DNA from: Spodoptera frugiperda
Taxonomy: Eukaryota; Arthropoda; Insecta; Lepidoptera; Noctuidae
Direction: 5' to 3'
DNA: 64,000 bases
NCBI RefSeq assembly: GCF_023101765.2
Contig: NC_064225.1
Location: 1,860,001 to 1,924,000, forward strand
Under the pieces are notes generated by a model that was not told where the DNA came from, did not search any database, and was given only the letters and a program-made list of their open reading frames with translations. This document shows positions 11,600-23,481 of this stretch, one piece after another (position 1 is the first letter of the stretch; each line of letters begins with the position of its first letter). The position numbers and the translations under genes were made by a program.

Positions 11600-11785
11600 T
11601 TTTTTGAGGAGGGAAAATCATGCAATGACTTCTCCCACCTTGGGTGAGGCGAGAGGGAGTGTCACACTCTTACTGATTATTACCACCTCGTTCCTACTCC
11701 TGCTTTGCGAAAATCCGAATCCCTAGTAACCACACTAGGTCCCCAGCCCGGATCAGGCGTCAGCCCTACTGGACCCCATCTATTG
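11600..11785 (-). mobile_element. SINE-like family B
   Basis: Good match from 'ATGACTTCTCCCACCTTGGG' to 'CTACTGGACCCCATCT'. Confidence 0.6.
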
Positions 11786-11799
11786 TCAATAATAGTCTA

Positions 11800-12350
11800 C
11801 TATTTATTTTAAGACAACTGAACAATGACTTCCAGACAAGCTCTCTGAAACTTTTATCAATAAAAAAATCCAAAAAGCATTACCTCTAATTCTCTAATTG
11901 AACCCATGGTCATGAATAAACTTCTCTACTCCAGATTGCAGGACATTAAGATTTGATCAAAGTCCTTTATCGAACACAATCACACAGTTAAAACTAAGAC
12001 TTTGTTACGGTATTGGTCCTGCCCTCAATTCCGGCATGATGCGTCAACCGAATGGTTTCATTTCAATATTAAAGTAAAGTATGCCAAATATTTACCAGAT
12101 TACCTCATCGAAACGGTAACAACTTGGTAAAATGAATTAACAATATCATTGTAACAAATACAATCAACAAAAGAATTTGTAAATTCACTACAATTGTTCA
12201 TTTGTTCGATGCGACTAAAGAGAATTGGTTATTTTTAAGTCGTCTTATAATAATAAATGTTTTACTTGTAATGATTCATACATCCAGTTAATCATTATCG
12301 TGATCAGACTATTATCATTATCATCATCAAGGGCCTATAGGTGCCCACAT
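11800..12350. other. AT-rich spacer
   Basis: Nothing recognised. Confidence 0.35.
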
Positions 12351-12354
12351 CATA

Positions 12355-12545
12355 TCACATAACATCAACAGCCTATAAGTGGCCACTGCTGACCAAAGGC
12401 CTCTTCTCACACAGAGGTTTGAGCATTAATCACCACGCTTGCTAAATGCGGATTGATGATTTCAAACTTCTAATTAGAAAATAAAAGCCCAGGTTTCCTC
12501 ACGATGTTTTTTTTTACCGTATATTAATGGTGTCTAAAAATGCCA
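12355..12545 (+). repeat. Family E repeat
   Basis: Begins 'ACATCAACAGCCTATAAGTG' and ends 'AATGGTGTCTAAAAAT'. Confidence 0.55.
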
Positions 12546-12984
12546 GTTTGATGTAATCATATTATATTAATACAAATCTCTTTATACAAATATTATGTAG
12601 TAAAGAAAATAAATACTTCTCTGCTTACCCCATCAAAGTATACAACTGTAGTTGTATTGCATAATATCTGGTGATAACTTCTATTATAAACCTTATCTCA
12701 CTATAAATCTGTGAGTCATTGTAACTTAAGTGTTTGTCAAAGAGTCGGTTAACACAGGGACGTAGTTAGGGCTATACGGGCCCCAACTTAGGGGCTCTTT
12801 GTATAAAATGGACCACACCATAAAGGAAATTAAAATTATATTAAGTAAAATGGTCGACAAAAATATGTAAGGATGAAAATAGTACAGAATATGATATTGG
12901 TCTTTTTACTTTCAAATGTTTTTTTTATAACGGAACAAAGGTGGAAAGTGTTCACTTTGTAAGTACACAATTTGACACACACAT

Positions 12985-13080
12985 CACATGAGCAGCGGCC
13001 ACTGCTGACCAAAGCTTCTTCTCGCATGGACAAGATTTGAGCATTAATCACCACACTTTCTCAATGCAAGCTGGCGATTA
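12985..13080 (+). repeat. Family E repeat, partial
   Basis: 'GCCACTGCTGACCAAAG' through 'AATGCAAGCTGGCGATT'. Confidence 0.5.
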
Positions 13081-13081
13081 T

Positions 13082-13750
13082 TTGACACTTACTGTATAAT
13101 TTAACACTTACTTCATTATATTAGATAACTTTAAAGATAACTTTAAAAGGTAGTAAAATGTAATCGTTTAGTTACAAAAGTATTTCTTTTTTAAAACCAT
13201 GTCAATTATTTTATAATAAATTTTATAAAGCTATAGTTTTCATATTTAATCTTCTAAAATAAAATATATATATCTATAGTTTTCACATTTAATTTTGTTC
13301 TCCAAGTGCCCAAAGCCCCGCTCAAAGAGACCTAACTCCATCCCTGTACACACGCATAGCATAGCGGTGTTTTTATAACCGGCGTTATTGACCGCTCATT
13401 TCTTTGTTCCAATGTTAGCTAATCGGACGTTTAGAGGTTACGGCACACTAGGGAACCCTTGTATTTGATATTGGCTGGTAAATTCCACGATTTGATAGAG
13501 ATAAAAGATCAATGACACGGCTTAAACGGTTTGAATTGTTACTCTTTTAGTTTGTATTAAAGATTTTCTTTGATGATTTTTTATATTATTTGATCTGGTT
13601 TTATTTTTTTACTTTGTATTTTAGTTTTGATGCTGTATAAAGTTTATAAGATCGACTATAGCTAATTCTATTCAATAGGATAGTAGGATTTATCGATTTT
13701 AGTACTAAATTTTATCCGAAGACCTATTTTCAATACTTTACATAAAGTGA
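13082..13750. other. AT-rich spacer
   Basis: No supported feature. Confidence 0.35.
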
Positions 13751-13756
13751 CTATAG

Positions 13757-13910
13757 GCACTAAGAGTTCGGAGCTACGGACTACTACCAGGTTACCGCGG
13801 CTCGCAAAGCAGGAGTAGGAACAGAGTGGTTTTTATTCAGTAAGTGTCTGATACTCCCTCTCGCTTCGCCCAAGGTGAGAGAACTCATTGGATAATTCTT
13901 CCCCTTAAAA
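13757..13910 (+). mobile_element. SINE-like family B
   Basis: 'TTTTTATTCAGTAAGTGTCT' and the 'CTCCCTCTCGCTTCGCCCAA' block identify it; it ends A-rich. Confidence 0.55.
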
Positions 13911-14504
13911 AGACAATATGAGTATAAATTAAAAACTATATCCACTGTTCCCTTTTTAAATAGAAGACATGCTTATATAATCATCCCTAAAAACTTTATG
14001 TGAATGTAATTCCTCTAGTTTAGCAGGTATCCATGGGCGAAGCTGATTGCATACCATCAGAGAATCTATCAGCCAGTTTGCCCTTATCTCATAAAAAAAT
14101 ATCTTACCAACTTGATCTAGATCACTGCAGTTAAAACAACCATCCAATCTACACGCACCCTTACCTCAACACGTTAGAAACAATTTATAGTGAATACTAC
14201 AACACTGGTTTACACAATCTATGTGGAACGTGATTCTCTAAATGTTTATTGTAAAACTAGGTTTTCCTGTCGGTTAACCAAAGTTTAGTTTAACGGTTTT
14301 GACCGCATACGGTAGCTCAGTGCTCAGGAATCCCAATCGCACCATTTGCTGTTGCCACTGACTAATAATGTAATCGGATTGCAATGTGTACTGTTATGAT
14401 TGTACGAACTCTGCACATATACTTATATACAGACTTATATACCCAAAGGAATAAACAGAGGTGCCCATTTATAAAAGTTGTAAGACTCATATGCTGTATT
14501 TTTT

Positions 14505-14665
14505 ATGGTATAAGCCGGTAAACTAGCAGACGGATCACCTGATGGTAAGCAATCGTCGCTACCCATGGACACTTGAAACATCAGAGGCGTTACAAGTGCA
14601 CTGCCGGCCTTTTGTGAGTTAGGAATTTAATGGGGGATGGGGAATCGGAGATTGTGAAGATTTGT
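14505..14665 (-). mobile_element. SINE-like family C
   Basis: 3' half of the element. It lies about 100 bp upstream of the splice acceptor of the GAREM-family exon. Confidence 0.6.
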
Positions 14666-14779
14666 GTAATTGGGCTGTATTAATAAGAACGACCAACTAG
14701 CCAAATAATTATTCATTAAATACTCGTACAAACACTAATGTTCGTCTTTTCTTTTTCCACAGATGTGACTAACCCCGTC

Positions 14780-16653
14780 ATGGCAGCCACGGACGGCCAA
14801 GTTGTGGCCGCAGCTTCACGCTGGTGTGAGGAGGGGAGCTACCTGCGAGAGTTCGCAGTCAAGAACCGCCTGCCGAGCGTCGCCAAGATCATCAAAGGAC
14901 AGTATGGAGGCCTTGGCGTCCCGACCCTACCAAGTCCTGGACTTCAGAGCACTGCTTTACTTGTGTCAGCAGGAAAAAGAAAGAAGATCATAGCTCAAGC
15001 CATCAAACTCAAAGAAGGAAGACGAATGGTCAGCGTTGGACCTCGAATAGCCATCCCCGAAACGTATAAAGGCTATTTTGAATTACTAAGCGAAGAAGGT
15101 CGCGCTGTACGATGTATCGAATCAGTATCAGAACTAGCTAGAAGGAAGCTAGACGACGGATGCCTTGTTAGAGAACCAGTTAGAGTAATTTGTGCTAAAA
15201 CAGACTTAGATGGCAATGTAACAGCTGATGGAGCGAGAAATCTACCAGCTGGGGAGGTTATCATGCCTAGAGGAGAAACGTTCTTAGGTAAAAATAAGTA
15301 TTTGAAATGTACGGACTCCAAAGGAGACATGGTGCTCTTAAGTCTGGATCAAAGGGGGAAGTTCTCTGCTGTGGCTAAGGAAGAGAATATAAGTGGAGTG
15401 CATACAGCGAAGACTTTGTTGACCAAACGTTTGCCGATCACTGTGAGACTAGTGCATGGAACTCCACCACGAGGGCTGAAGAGCGCTAGTCACTTCGTTC
15501 CAGAACTAAGACTGCTGTCCATGTTTGAAGAAGACCATGTTTTTGCTCTCCCCTTCCCAAAGACGGTAATGCATTAGTAGCTCTTCCCTTAGCGGCGCCA
15601 CTCAAAATGCAAAGATGCAAGAACGAGGATCAAATAAAGAACTTCATGGAATTTTCTAGATTAGTGGAAAAGTGTAATCGATTGTTAGTAGACGTTGTGG
15701 ATCGAATACATGTGTTGGATGGAAAGTTAGGTGATCCTAAAAGGCTTCTGAATGGACCTCTCCACGCCCCACCTTTAGTCAAAACTGGTTACTTCCTAAG
15801 ACGCAGTGCGTCATCAGACACAGCGAACCAACACAAACAGATGTCCCGCCACAACCACATCTACAGTAGTCATCGAGACGAGAACAGTATCCCAGACGAA
15901 TATGATGAAATAGACCAAATTTACGACTATGTCAGAGGATTTGCGCCTCTACCTAAGAATATAAAAGCATCATATTCGAATGAACCGTCTCCAAGACACG
16001 AATCCGCTCCATCATCGCCTGCAGCAACTCCTATTCACATGCCTTTAATCACAGAAATTAAACCAGAACCACCGCCGATAGAGACGATACCGACAAAGAA
16101 GCCATTGAACATTCAGAAGGCAGAGAAGAGGACGAGGAAGGCACCAACACCGATCAAAGAAACCCCAGTCACTGTTTATAAGGAGAAATGTTCCATAGCT
16201 CCAGCGGCAAATCTTCCAAAACTGTACATCAAGAATAGTGTGAACAACAGTAAGAATAGAATGGTCTTCCGTCAAAAGAGTACTTCGCCGACTAAAGAGG
16301 CACCTAGTCCAGTAGCTAGTCCGATACGACCGATCAAAGGTGACTCCCCAATCTTCAATATAAGGTATAAGAGTCTATCGAACATCCACCAAGCCATGGA
16401 ATTGGATGGTACTTTAGATTCGAGCCATTCTGGAGGAAGGACGTCTGGGGATTCTGGTAATGGTCCCAAGTTGCCTGAAAAACGGTCTAGAAAGTTAAGC
16501 AGGCCGAAGTCATTGACGAATCTAGTTTGGGAGCTGAAGGGATGTCCTGATCCGGAGAAACCTAAGTCTAGAGTAAAGAATGAAAGCTACAAGAAGATTG
16601 GTAACAAATTGTCTTTGGGAGCTCAGAAAAGGGTGCCGACGTTGTATCTTTAG
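14780..16653 (+). CDS. CABIT-domain protein, GAREM/serrano family (frame slip inside)
   Basis: A long coding exon preceded by a good splice acceptor (pyrimidine tract, AG at 14761-14762). The likely start is the ATG at 14780, because translation in this frame begins MAATDGQ a few codons after the junction. Frame one encodes 261 residues to 15562. The -1 frame then continues 363 residues to the stop at 16653, giving about 624 in all. Residues about 20-265 form a CABIT domain; 'VGPRIAIPETYKGYFELL' and 'LPITVRLVHG' match GAREM landmarks. After the slip comes a helical segment, a tyrosine-rich acidic cluster (Y375, Y382, Y384), proline/serine-rich linkers and a basic C terminus with 'SLTNLVWELKG'. 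GAREM proteins link receptor tyrosine kinases to Grb2/MAPK signalling; serrano is, from memory, the fly homologue. GTAAG right after the stop could be a 3'UTR intron donor. Upstream exons were not found. Confidence 0.8.
15556..15562 (+). promoter_or_regulatory. Candidate -1 frameshift slippery site, or one-base assembly deletion
   Basis: C-CCA-AAG lies in the correct phase for -1 slippage (X-XXY-YYZ), and the downstream coding frame is exactly -1. The zero-frame stop TAG follows at 15575-15577. The simpler explanation is one A lost from the AAA run. Confidence 0.4.
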
Positions 16654-16811
16654 ATTTTGGTAAGTTCAACTTAATTATTTTTTATAACTTTTATTCCAAA
16701 ATATAGATAAAGTTAACCAATAGAATGAGCGCATTGCTAAACATAAGATATATCCTAGATTCCAGATTTTATTATAACAACTAAATTTCGAAAATCGACT
16801 TTTACCCTACT

Positions 16812-16965
16812 TTTGCCGGAGCTGCGGACTGTTTACTGGGTTACTGGGGCTTTGGCTAAAAAGCAGGAGTGGAAACGGGTTGGTTTTTAGTCAATGAGAG
16901 TCTGACACTCCCTCTCGCCTCGCCCAAGGTGTGAGAAGTCATTGGATGATTTTCCTCTATCAAAA
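16812..16965 (+). mobile_element. SINE-like family B
   Basis: Lies about 160 bp after the GAREM-family stop, so it may be within its 3' region. Confidence 0.6.
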
Positions 16966-17486
16966 AAACCGCTACGCTATCGATACACGATAATCGAACC
17001 TAATGCACCAAATTCGGCAGTAACCGATCCCACTTCACAACATCTGCATTACAAAGTCTATACGAGTAAAAACCGCATAAACACAGAACCTCAATTTTAC
17101 TACAAAGTCGGTTAATAACAACTTACATATTAGTTAGCAAATACTTAGTGAAGTAATCTAAGTTTAGCTGGAAAATGCTATCTTGCAAGCATGCAAGTCA
17201 AGAGGTCGCGACCTCTCTGCATTCAATGTTGCATCCTCTTTGTTGAGTAAAGTGTTATGAAGGAAATATAGTGGCATATATTTAGCCTTAATACCTCGTT
17301 GGTTTACTAGTAAATGTGGTAAGAGACCTTTTATTTAATGGTTCAGTCAAAATGTTTGATAAATCAAACACTGTATGTGTAAAATTCTTTACCAGAGTCT
17401 GTGTCGCTAGATAATCTAGGCTTTAGGTCTCAAGTAAATAGATTACTTATAGGAAGACGTGCTCTATCACCGATCACCTCATCCCT

Positions 17487-17560
17487 TTTTTGCGGGGGGA
17501 AAATCATCCCATTCCTTCTCCCGCCTTGGGTGAAGCGAGAGACAGAGTAGGTCACGCGAC
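17487..17560 (-). mobile_element. SINE-like family B fragment
   Basis: Only the A-rich end and 'CTTCTCCCGCCTTGGGTGA' remain, fused to a family L MITE. Confidence 0.5.
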
Positions 17561-17705
17561 GTCTCGACATCTGCTCATGATGAAGAATTCCTCTGTGACT
17601 CAAAACTAGTAGACCTCTTCTCAAATTATTTACACAAGTAAACCGTTGTTTCTATTTAATTTATTTATTTCTATTTAATTTAATGTCTCATGATAGTTAT
17701 TAGAA
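17545..17705. mobile_element. MITE family L
   Basis: 'CTCATGATGAAGA', 'TCTGTGACTC.AAACTAGTAG' and 'TGTCTCATGATAGTTATTA' recur at 19140, 50490 and 59060. Confidence 0.5.
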
Positions 17706-17804
17706 AATAAAGATAGTAGCCAAATGCTGAACAACTAAATTCCCAATAGTTTGCCCGACTCAGACTTAACCTACCGTCTAACAAGACACTTTATGTATAT
17801 ATAT

Positions 17805-17910
17805 ATCGTCACGCCTTTTATCCCCGAAGGGGTAGGCAGAGGTGCACATTACGGCACATAATACCACTGTACAATGTACACCCACTTTTCACCATTTGAC
17901 AAGGCACTTT
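17805..17910 (-). mobile_element. SINE family D, 3' fragment
   Basis: 'CTTTTATCCCCGAAGGGGTA' is the diagnostic 3' end of family D. Confidence 0.6.
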
Positions 17911-18261
17911 ATTGAGATCCTAATATAGTAATATAGGATCCTATACATAACCAATACATGATTTGTATCCTAAATAGCAAATGGTTGGCAATACTCCAAA
18001 GCTCGTCTTTACAAATGTCGTAGCAACATTAGTTCGTGATATGTCATGCCTTTGGTTTCCTATAAATTGTGAAAATGAACGAGCATTCATTATATTTCTT
18101 GTATTTTGTAATTATGTGTTAGATTCTAGTTAATAAATGGGTTTGGTTTGTTTGTAATTAGTGAAGTTGTGTGTCGAAATATACTGTCTCTTTGCTAATG
18201 GAATAGGGGTTTTCAATTCACGAGATTGCATTAGTGACACAAAGTCCTATGTTGCGAACGA

Positions 18262-18540
18262 CCTAACGGGTAACTGAGGCTTCAGCTATAAGCGGTGGTA
18301 GGAACGGGGTGGGTTTTAGGCAGTAAAGTCAAAGCATTTATTTCAATTAGTCCTTAATTAGACACTTTTGAAACGTCAATTTGAATTGTCCGAAAGTCAG
18401 TCTGTCAGTGAAGCTAGGTGCTCGTTCCAAAGTGTAGCTTCGAATGGAGTAGAACAACCAAGAAACTCCACCACTCTATAAAAGTCTGATACTCCCTCTC
18501 ACCTCACCCAAAACAAAAGAAGTCATAGAAAGATTTTTCA
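18262..18540 (+). mobile_element. SINE-like family B interrupted by family F
   Basis: Family B reads to 'GGCAGTAAAGTC' (about 18330) and resumes at 'AAAGTCTGATACTCCC' (about 18480). Family F lies between, so F is younger here. A short AAAGTC duplication flanks it. Confidence 0.55.
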
Positions 18541-18834
18541 CCCGAAGAAAGGTTTTAGTTCAAGTCTTAACTAGATTCGACTGAATATTAATATTTTACA
18601 TAGAATGACGAAAGACGAATAAGTTGTTCTTTGTAAAAAAACATAGACTATGCATAATACATAGTTTTTGTCAATGAATTGTCTATTCATGTGAACTTAA
18701 AACAATTGGCGATAATGCATTATTTGGAATCGCAATTGTTTAACTTTTTTTAGTATTTTGTATTCAAACATTCTTTAAGAGTATTGTATTTCTACTTAAA
18801 CTTAGCTTGAATACAACAAAACAATATTATGGTT

Positions 18835-19135
18835 GGCTTCTCAATAGGCATGATGATGGGGTATGAAAATTAAACATTTATTGACTGCCACACTCAGAGT
18901 CATTTAATGCTTACTTAAACTATTCTTTAGTAACGATTTTGTATGGAAAACAATTGCTAAGGACTGGGTTAAGTAACCATTAAATGACTCTGAGTGCGCG
19001 AGTTAGTCCGTCAGTTAGGTAATGAAAAAATATTAGACACGTATTTTTTTCTTTTGTCATATAAGATAACAATATTTAGATAAAACGAAGCAAATACGTC
19101 ATTTCTACGTATAAAATGTACCTTCGTACGAAATG
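18835..19135 (+). repeat. Family P repeat carrying a family G MITE
   Basis: The P repeat is the same as at 7255-7450 but is split at about 18873-19008 by the hairpin element annotated next. Confidence 0.6.
18886..19005. mobile_element. MITE family G, palindromic
   Basis: Inverted ends 'ACTCAGAGTCATTTAATG' and 'CATTAAATGACTCTGAGT'; core 'CAATTGCTAAGGACTGGGTT'. Further copies lie at 32610-32775, 33048-33170 and 47770-47885. Confidence 0.7.
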
Positions 19136-19139
19136 TACG

Positions 19140-19275
19140 ACGAATGACATCGCCGCGTCTGCCCACGCTGCTCATGATGAAGAGTTTTCTGTGACTCGAA
19201 ACTAGTAGAGCTTTTCTCCATTAAACCGTGAATGTTTAGTTAATTTTGTATGTCTCTTGATAGTTATTATAATAA
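19140..19275. mobile_element. MITE family L
   Basis: 'GCTCATGATGAAGAGTTTTC' through 'TGTCTCTTGATAGTTATTA'. Confidence 0.5.
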
Positions 19276-19289
19276 TACTACTAAACGAA

Positions 19290-19450
19290 TCTATCGAGCT
19301 ACAGACTGCCTAGCGGGCTACCGGGGCTCCGGCTCAAAAAGCAGGAGTAGGAACGGGGTGGTTTTTATTCAGTAGGAATCTGAAACTCGCTCTCGTCTCG
19401 CCCAAGGCAGGAGAAATCATTTAATAATTTTCCCCCCATTAAAAAAATAA
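19290..19450 (+). mobile_element. SINE-like family B
   Basis: Near-complete copy ending in an A-rich run. Confidence 0.6.
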
Positions 19451-19912
19451 CCCGGTTTCGCCTAAACTTGCAACTACTAAAAACGAATCAATCGTAAGGC
19501 TTGCATTTATGAGGCGAGAGAAGTCATTGGATGATGCAAAATCGTGAGGTTTTTCTTCATGAACGAGGACTCCTAATAACATTTAACAGATTAATAGCTC
19601 TAACTGTACGATGAAATCCTATTACTTAATATCTTGATTAGGTTTTTGCTAAGGAGTTATTGACCGGGCAACGCCGCAGGATATACTAAGCAGATTCCTG
19701 CGTCTAATGCAAATCATTGTGTTTTAATCTTTGATCGACAACTGACATGTCGACCTCTAGAGGAATTTTAATTTGATTAGACTATTGGATCCTTCTTTTC
19801 ATTTTATATTGAGGAAGAAAGTCGATTTGTAATATGATTGTGTTGTACATATCATACTAAAATATCACATTTTTAAGTGCACCACACTGCATGTATTATA
19901 CCCTATCTTTCT

Positions 19913-20246
19913 TATGGTATAAGCCGGTAAACGAGCAGACAGATCACCTAATGGTAAGCAATCGCCGCCCATGGACACCCGAAATACCAGAGGCGTTACA
20001 AGTGCGTTGCTGGTCTTTTGGGGGTTAGGAATTAGAAGATTATTGGGAAGATAGGGAATTGGGCCTCCGGTAACCTCCCTTACACATCAAAACACAACGC
20101 AACCGTTGTGTCCCTAAATTCCTAACCTCCAAAGGGCGACAACGCACTTGTAACGCATCTTGTTAGTCGGGAGTCCATGGGCGACGGCGATTGCTTACCG
20201 TCAGGCAATACATTTGCTCGTTTACCGGCTAATACCATTAAAAAAA
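19913..20246. mobile_element. Two family C copies in tail-out inverted arrangement
   Basis: A minus-strand copy (about 19913-20100) joins a plus-strand copy (about 20100-20246). Both outer ends carry the A-rich side, so a transcript could fold into a long imperfect hairpin. Confidence 0.6.
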
Positions 20247-20890
20247 CAGCTTATACGCACCATAATTTCAAGCGATTCCTGATCTCCCTTAACATTTTCA
20301 CTATCTCCCTCCCCAAATAAGGATAAAATACGACCATAATAACAATATCCCACCCCGAAAATAGCATAATAATCACCCCAAGAAGGTCAAGGTCCCCTAA
20401 TGTCGTTTTGCAAACTTTTACTGCTAATTTCTAGCTAATAGGGGCGCTCCCGACCACCGCCCTGATGCGACACGAACGCCACACCTTGATCATACCAACA
20501 ATTAATGTAATGGTATGATTAGGTTCTGCACGACATTTTCAACTTTAATAGTTAGGTTAAAAGGTTGTTTGTTAATTAAGTTGGACGTTCTTGGAAATTG
20601 GAAGGGTTTTTTTTGTTTGGGATGGCTTTCTGTGTATTTGGTCGTGTACAGTTCGGTTTTAGAGGAATTTCCTCCCAACGCTTGTGAAATGAGCTCCCTG
20701 CTAAGGCTTTCTCAGTAGGCTATAATATGGGGTACTTCAAGAAGGGAGTAAATAGGTTTAAATAGGCTTAAGGGTCGGCAAAGCGCATGTAATGCCCCAA
20801 GTGTTACAAGCGTTTATAGGCCACAGTAACCACTTACCATCAGGTGGACCGAGTGGTTTCTTGCATACGCACAGTCATTGTTAAAAAAAA
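20247..20890. other. Spacer
   Basis: A degraded family C-like scrap lies near 20760-20880 ('CTTACCATCAGGTGGACCGA'). Nothing else is supported. Confidence 0.35.
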
Positions 20891-21110
20891 TGAACAGCAA
20901 TACTTTGTGTGATCAACAAATTGTTGTTTCGGGTCTGGATGTCATATGTATGTAAACTTGTATGTTTGTTAACCCATGACACGGGAGAAAATCCTAAGTC
21001 AAAGTTCTAAATTAGGCACTTTTGAAACGTCAATTGAGTCTGTCTGTAAGTGAAGCTAGGTGCTCGTTCCAAAGTGTAGCTCTTCGAATAGAGAAGAACA
21101 AGCAAGAAAC
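20890..21110 (+). mobile_element. SINE family A fragment followed by family F
   Basis: The family A tail (about 20895-20998) is cut at 'GAGAAAATCCTAA' by family F (about 21000-21115), after which the last family A bases 'AGTGAGGGGTAACG' resume at about 21120. F therefore inserted into A. Confidence 0.5.
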
Positions 21111-21705
21111 TCTATAGTCCTAGTGAGGGGTAACGTTTAAAAACAAGTTAAAATACTACTTTATAATAAGCATACTCCCAGTAATACTAGCCAGTCAATA
21201 AGTAAATAAAATATACCTAGACAGTTCATACAACCTACCTACTTACTTTGTTAGCGAATAAAAACGGCAACATCTGGTTTTTTACACCGATAGCTCCCGA
21301 GCTGATTCAATGTAAGCTCTATAAATAAATATTACATTATGTATAACTTGTATATACCTAGCTATAGGTAGATATAAGGCTGATTTACACTTGAACACCT
21401 TGGCTGTATTTTTAAAGAGGTTTTAGTTATTGAAGTTAGTTAAAGCGACTTTTTTACTATGTATGTAGATTTATTGCCTAAAAAATCTTTGAAATGAGAT
21501 TACTTATTTTAATAATCAATCTTGATCCAAATTCTTTGGATTGATCTTCATTTTTGTTAGAAATTGTATAGAACTAATGTCAAAAATCGATCTTGATGTG
21601 AAGAGTTTGGATTGTGATCGGTTATTTTAATCCGCACATAGTTTCTGTCAAAACCCGAGATCCATCCAAAAATGTTGGATATAGGTCGGCTATTACTGTT
21701 GTCTA

Positions 21706-22000
21706 AGTGTGGAGGAGCCATGCTTTGACACGAATGAGCCGGCTCTACCGGAGTTATATAGCCTCACAGAAAACCGACGTGACACAACGCTTGCGTTATG
21801 TTTCGTTGTGTGAGTTAGGTTACCGAAGGCCAGTCCCTTTTCCAATCTTCCCAATCCCAGATTCCCCAATAATCCTTAAATTCCTAACCCCCAAAAGGCA
21901 ACGCACTTGTAACGCCTCTGGTGTTTCGGGTGTCCATAGGCGGCGGCGATTGCTTACCATCGGGTGATCCGTCTGCTCGTTTACCGGCTTATACCATAGT
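21706..22000 (+). mobile_element. SINE-like family C, near full length
   Basis: The best representative: head 'GTGTGGAGGAGCCATGC' with a B-box-like segment at about 21738-21765, middle 'ACAACGCTTGCGTT', and 3' end 'GGCTTATACCATA'. Open frames on both strands here are artefacts of the repeat. Confidence 0.65.
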
Positions 22001-23184
22001 ACCAACTTTTCATCTAGTAAGATGATTCTACACAACTAAACTATTATTTGATTGCACTATCATTTGTTATAGATCCTCCACTCATACAGTGGCTCAAAAT
22101 GGAAACCAATCCTCAAATTGTAATCTTAATGTTTTTCTAATATTCATTTCAACATCTTAGCGACCGGAGTAAAAAACTTTTTAATACCTTAGCAATATCT
22201 GATTGATTTCAAATTACTTTTTTTTGTTGAACACAACTTTTTATCACCCTCCTAAATACAGCTGTCAATATATTTTCATATAAATTAGACTTGTGAAGAT
22301 CTTTGAACTCGTTTCTACTAATTAATTACATCAAATCAGTGACTAAGTATGACGAGTAAGTTTTTTTTTATTAAAAACCAATATTAATAGGTTCAACCAC
22401 CAGCAAATTAACCTACACTAATCTGCGAATTTCTTCATAGGACTTTCGACTTTATACCATGAGGAATATAGTATATAATGTAATGAATAAAAGGGTGTAA
22501 CTTGATCTGCTGAACGCAAAATTAATAGGTACATGTGCTGTTCGTGTATTATTAATTTCTTGATAAAAAGTAGCTGTAGTCGAGTGGTTTAGTAATGCTT
22601 TTTGAATAATAAGATGAAGAGATCTCAGTTTTGATTACGTAGAAATGTATTGTTGGACTTTTTTGCCATTATCGATAGTAACATAGTCTATGCATCGTCT
22701 AATGGTAAACGGGCAGCATAGCCTAAGTGTACCTATGTATATACCAGAGGTATCTATCACTAAGGTGATGCGGACTCCATAGAATCAATTGTTGTTTAAT
22801 CGTACTGTCGATTGTCGATCTTTTTGGGGAATCCTTTCTGAAAATGATTTGACGTTAGATTTTTTTAGTAAACAGCACAAAGTGTGAAATTATATCACCT
22901 GTGATAAGTCAATGATTAGCTCTAAAAACGAAAGGAAATTTTAGTCTTGAAGAATATTGTGTACCATTCTACCAGAATATTTACACACCTAATATTATCC
23001 AGCTTCACAAAACAGTTTATAAATCTATAGAAATAAAACACATTTATTTTGATAAATTGGAGCTAAACAACGTGGCAACGTGACACGACTCCGATGAGGA
23101 TTAATTTCGACGCTCTAAGTTAGTTTTTATTTTCTTTCTTTCTTTTCAATTTCTTGTAAATATTTTAGTCATAGTTATACTATA
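22001..23184. other. AT-rich spacer
   Basis: No gene, recognised repeat or hairpin. Confidence 0.35.
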
Positions 23185-23481
23185 CTAGCTGACCCAGCGA
23201 ACTTCGTACCGCTTTCGCGTAGCAATGATGCTCTACTTTATTTTGTATAGCTGAGCTATGTATGAGTCCCTATTCAATTTGAACTGGAATCTATAATATC
23301 CTCCATATAAAAATGAATCCATAATTTCCTGATTTCACTATACCTGAAAAGGACTTTACTAATTAAAAAAAAAACAAAATATATTTTCATAATAGTGTTT
23401 ATTCCATAGGATTTAATAATTTCACTACTATTTTTACAAATCGCTATTGAAGAACTTGGCATTTTTAAGTAAACACTGAGC

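Noticed and set aside
14738..14779. Upstream ATG at 14738 as the GAREM-family start
   Set aside because: It lies before the splice acceptor AG at 14761-14762, within the pyrimidine tract, so it is intronic.
15073..15330. Minus-strand open frame
   Set aside because: Antisense shadow of the CABIT coding exon.
20515..20718. Hydrophobic 67-residue frame
   Set aside because: Could mimic a membrane peptide, but no promoter, splice site or repeat-independent support.
21707..22035. Overlapping open frames on both strands
   Set aside because: Both come from the GC-richer body of SINE-like family C.
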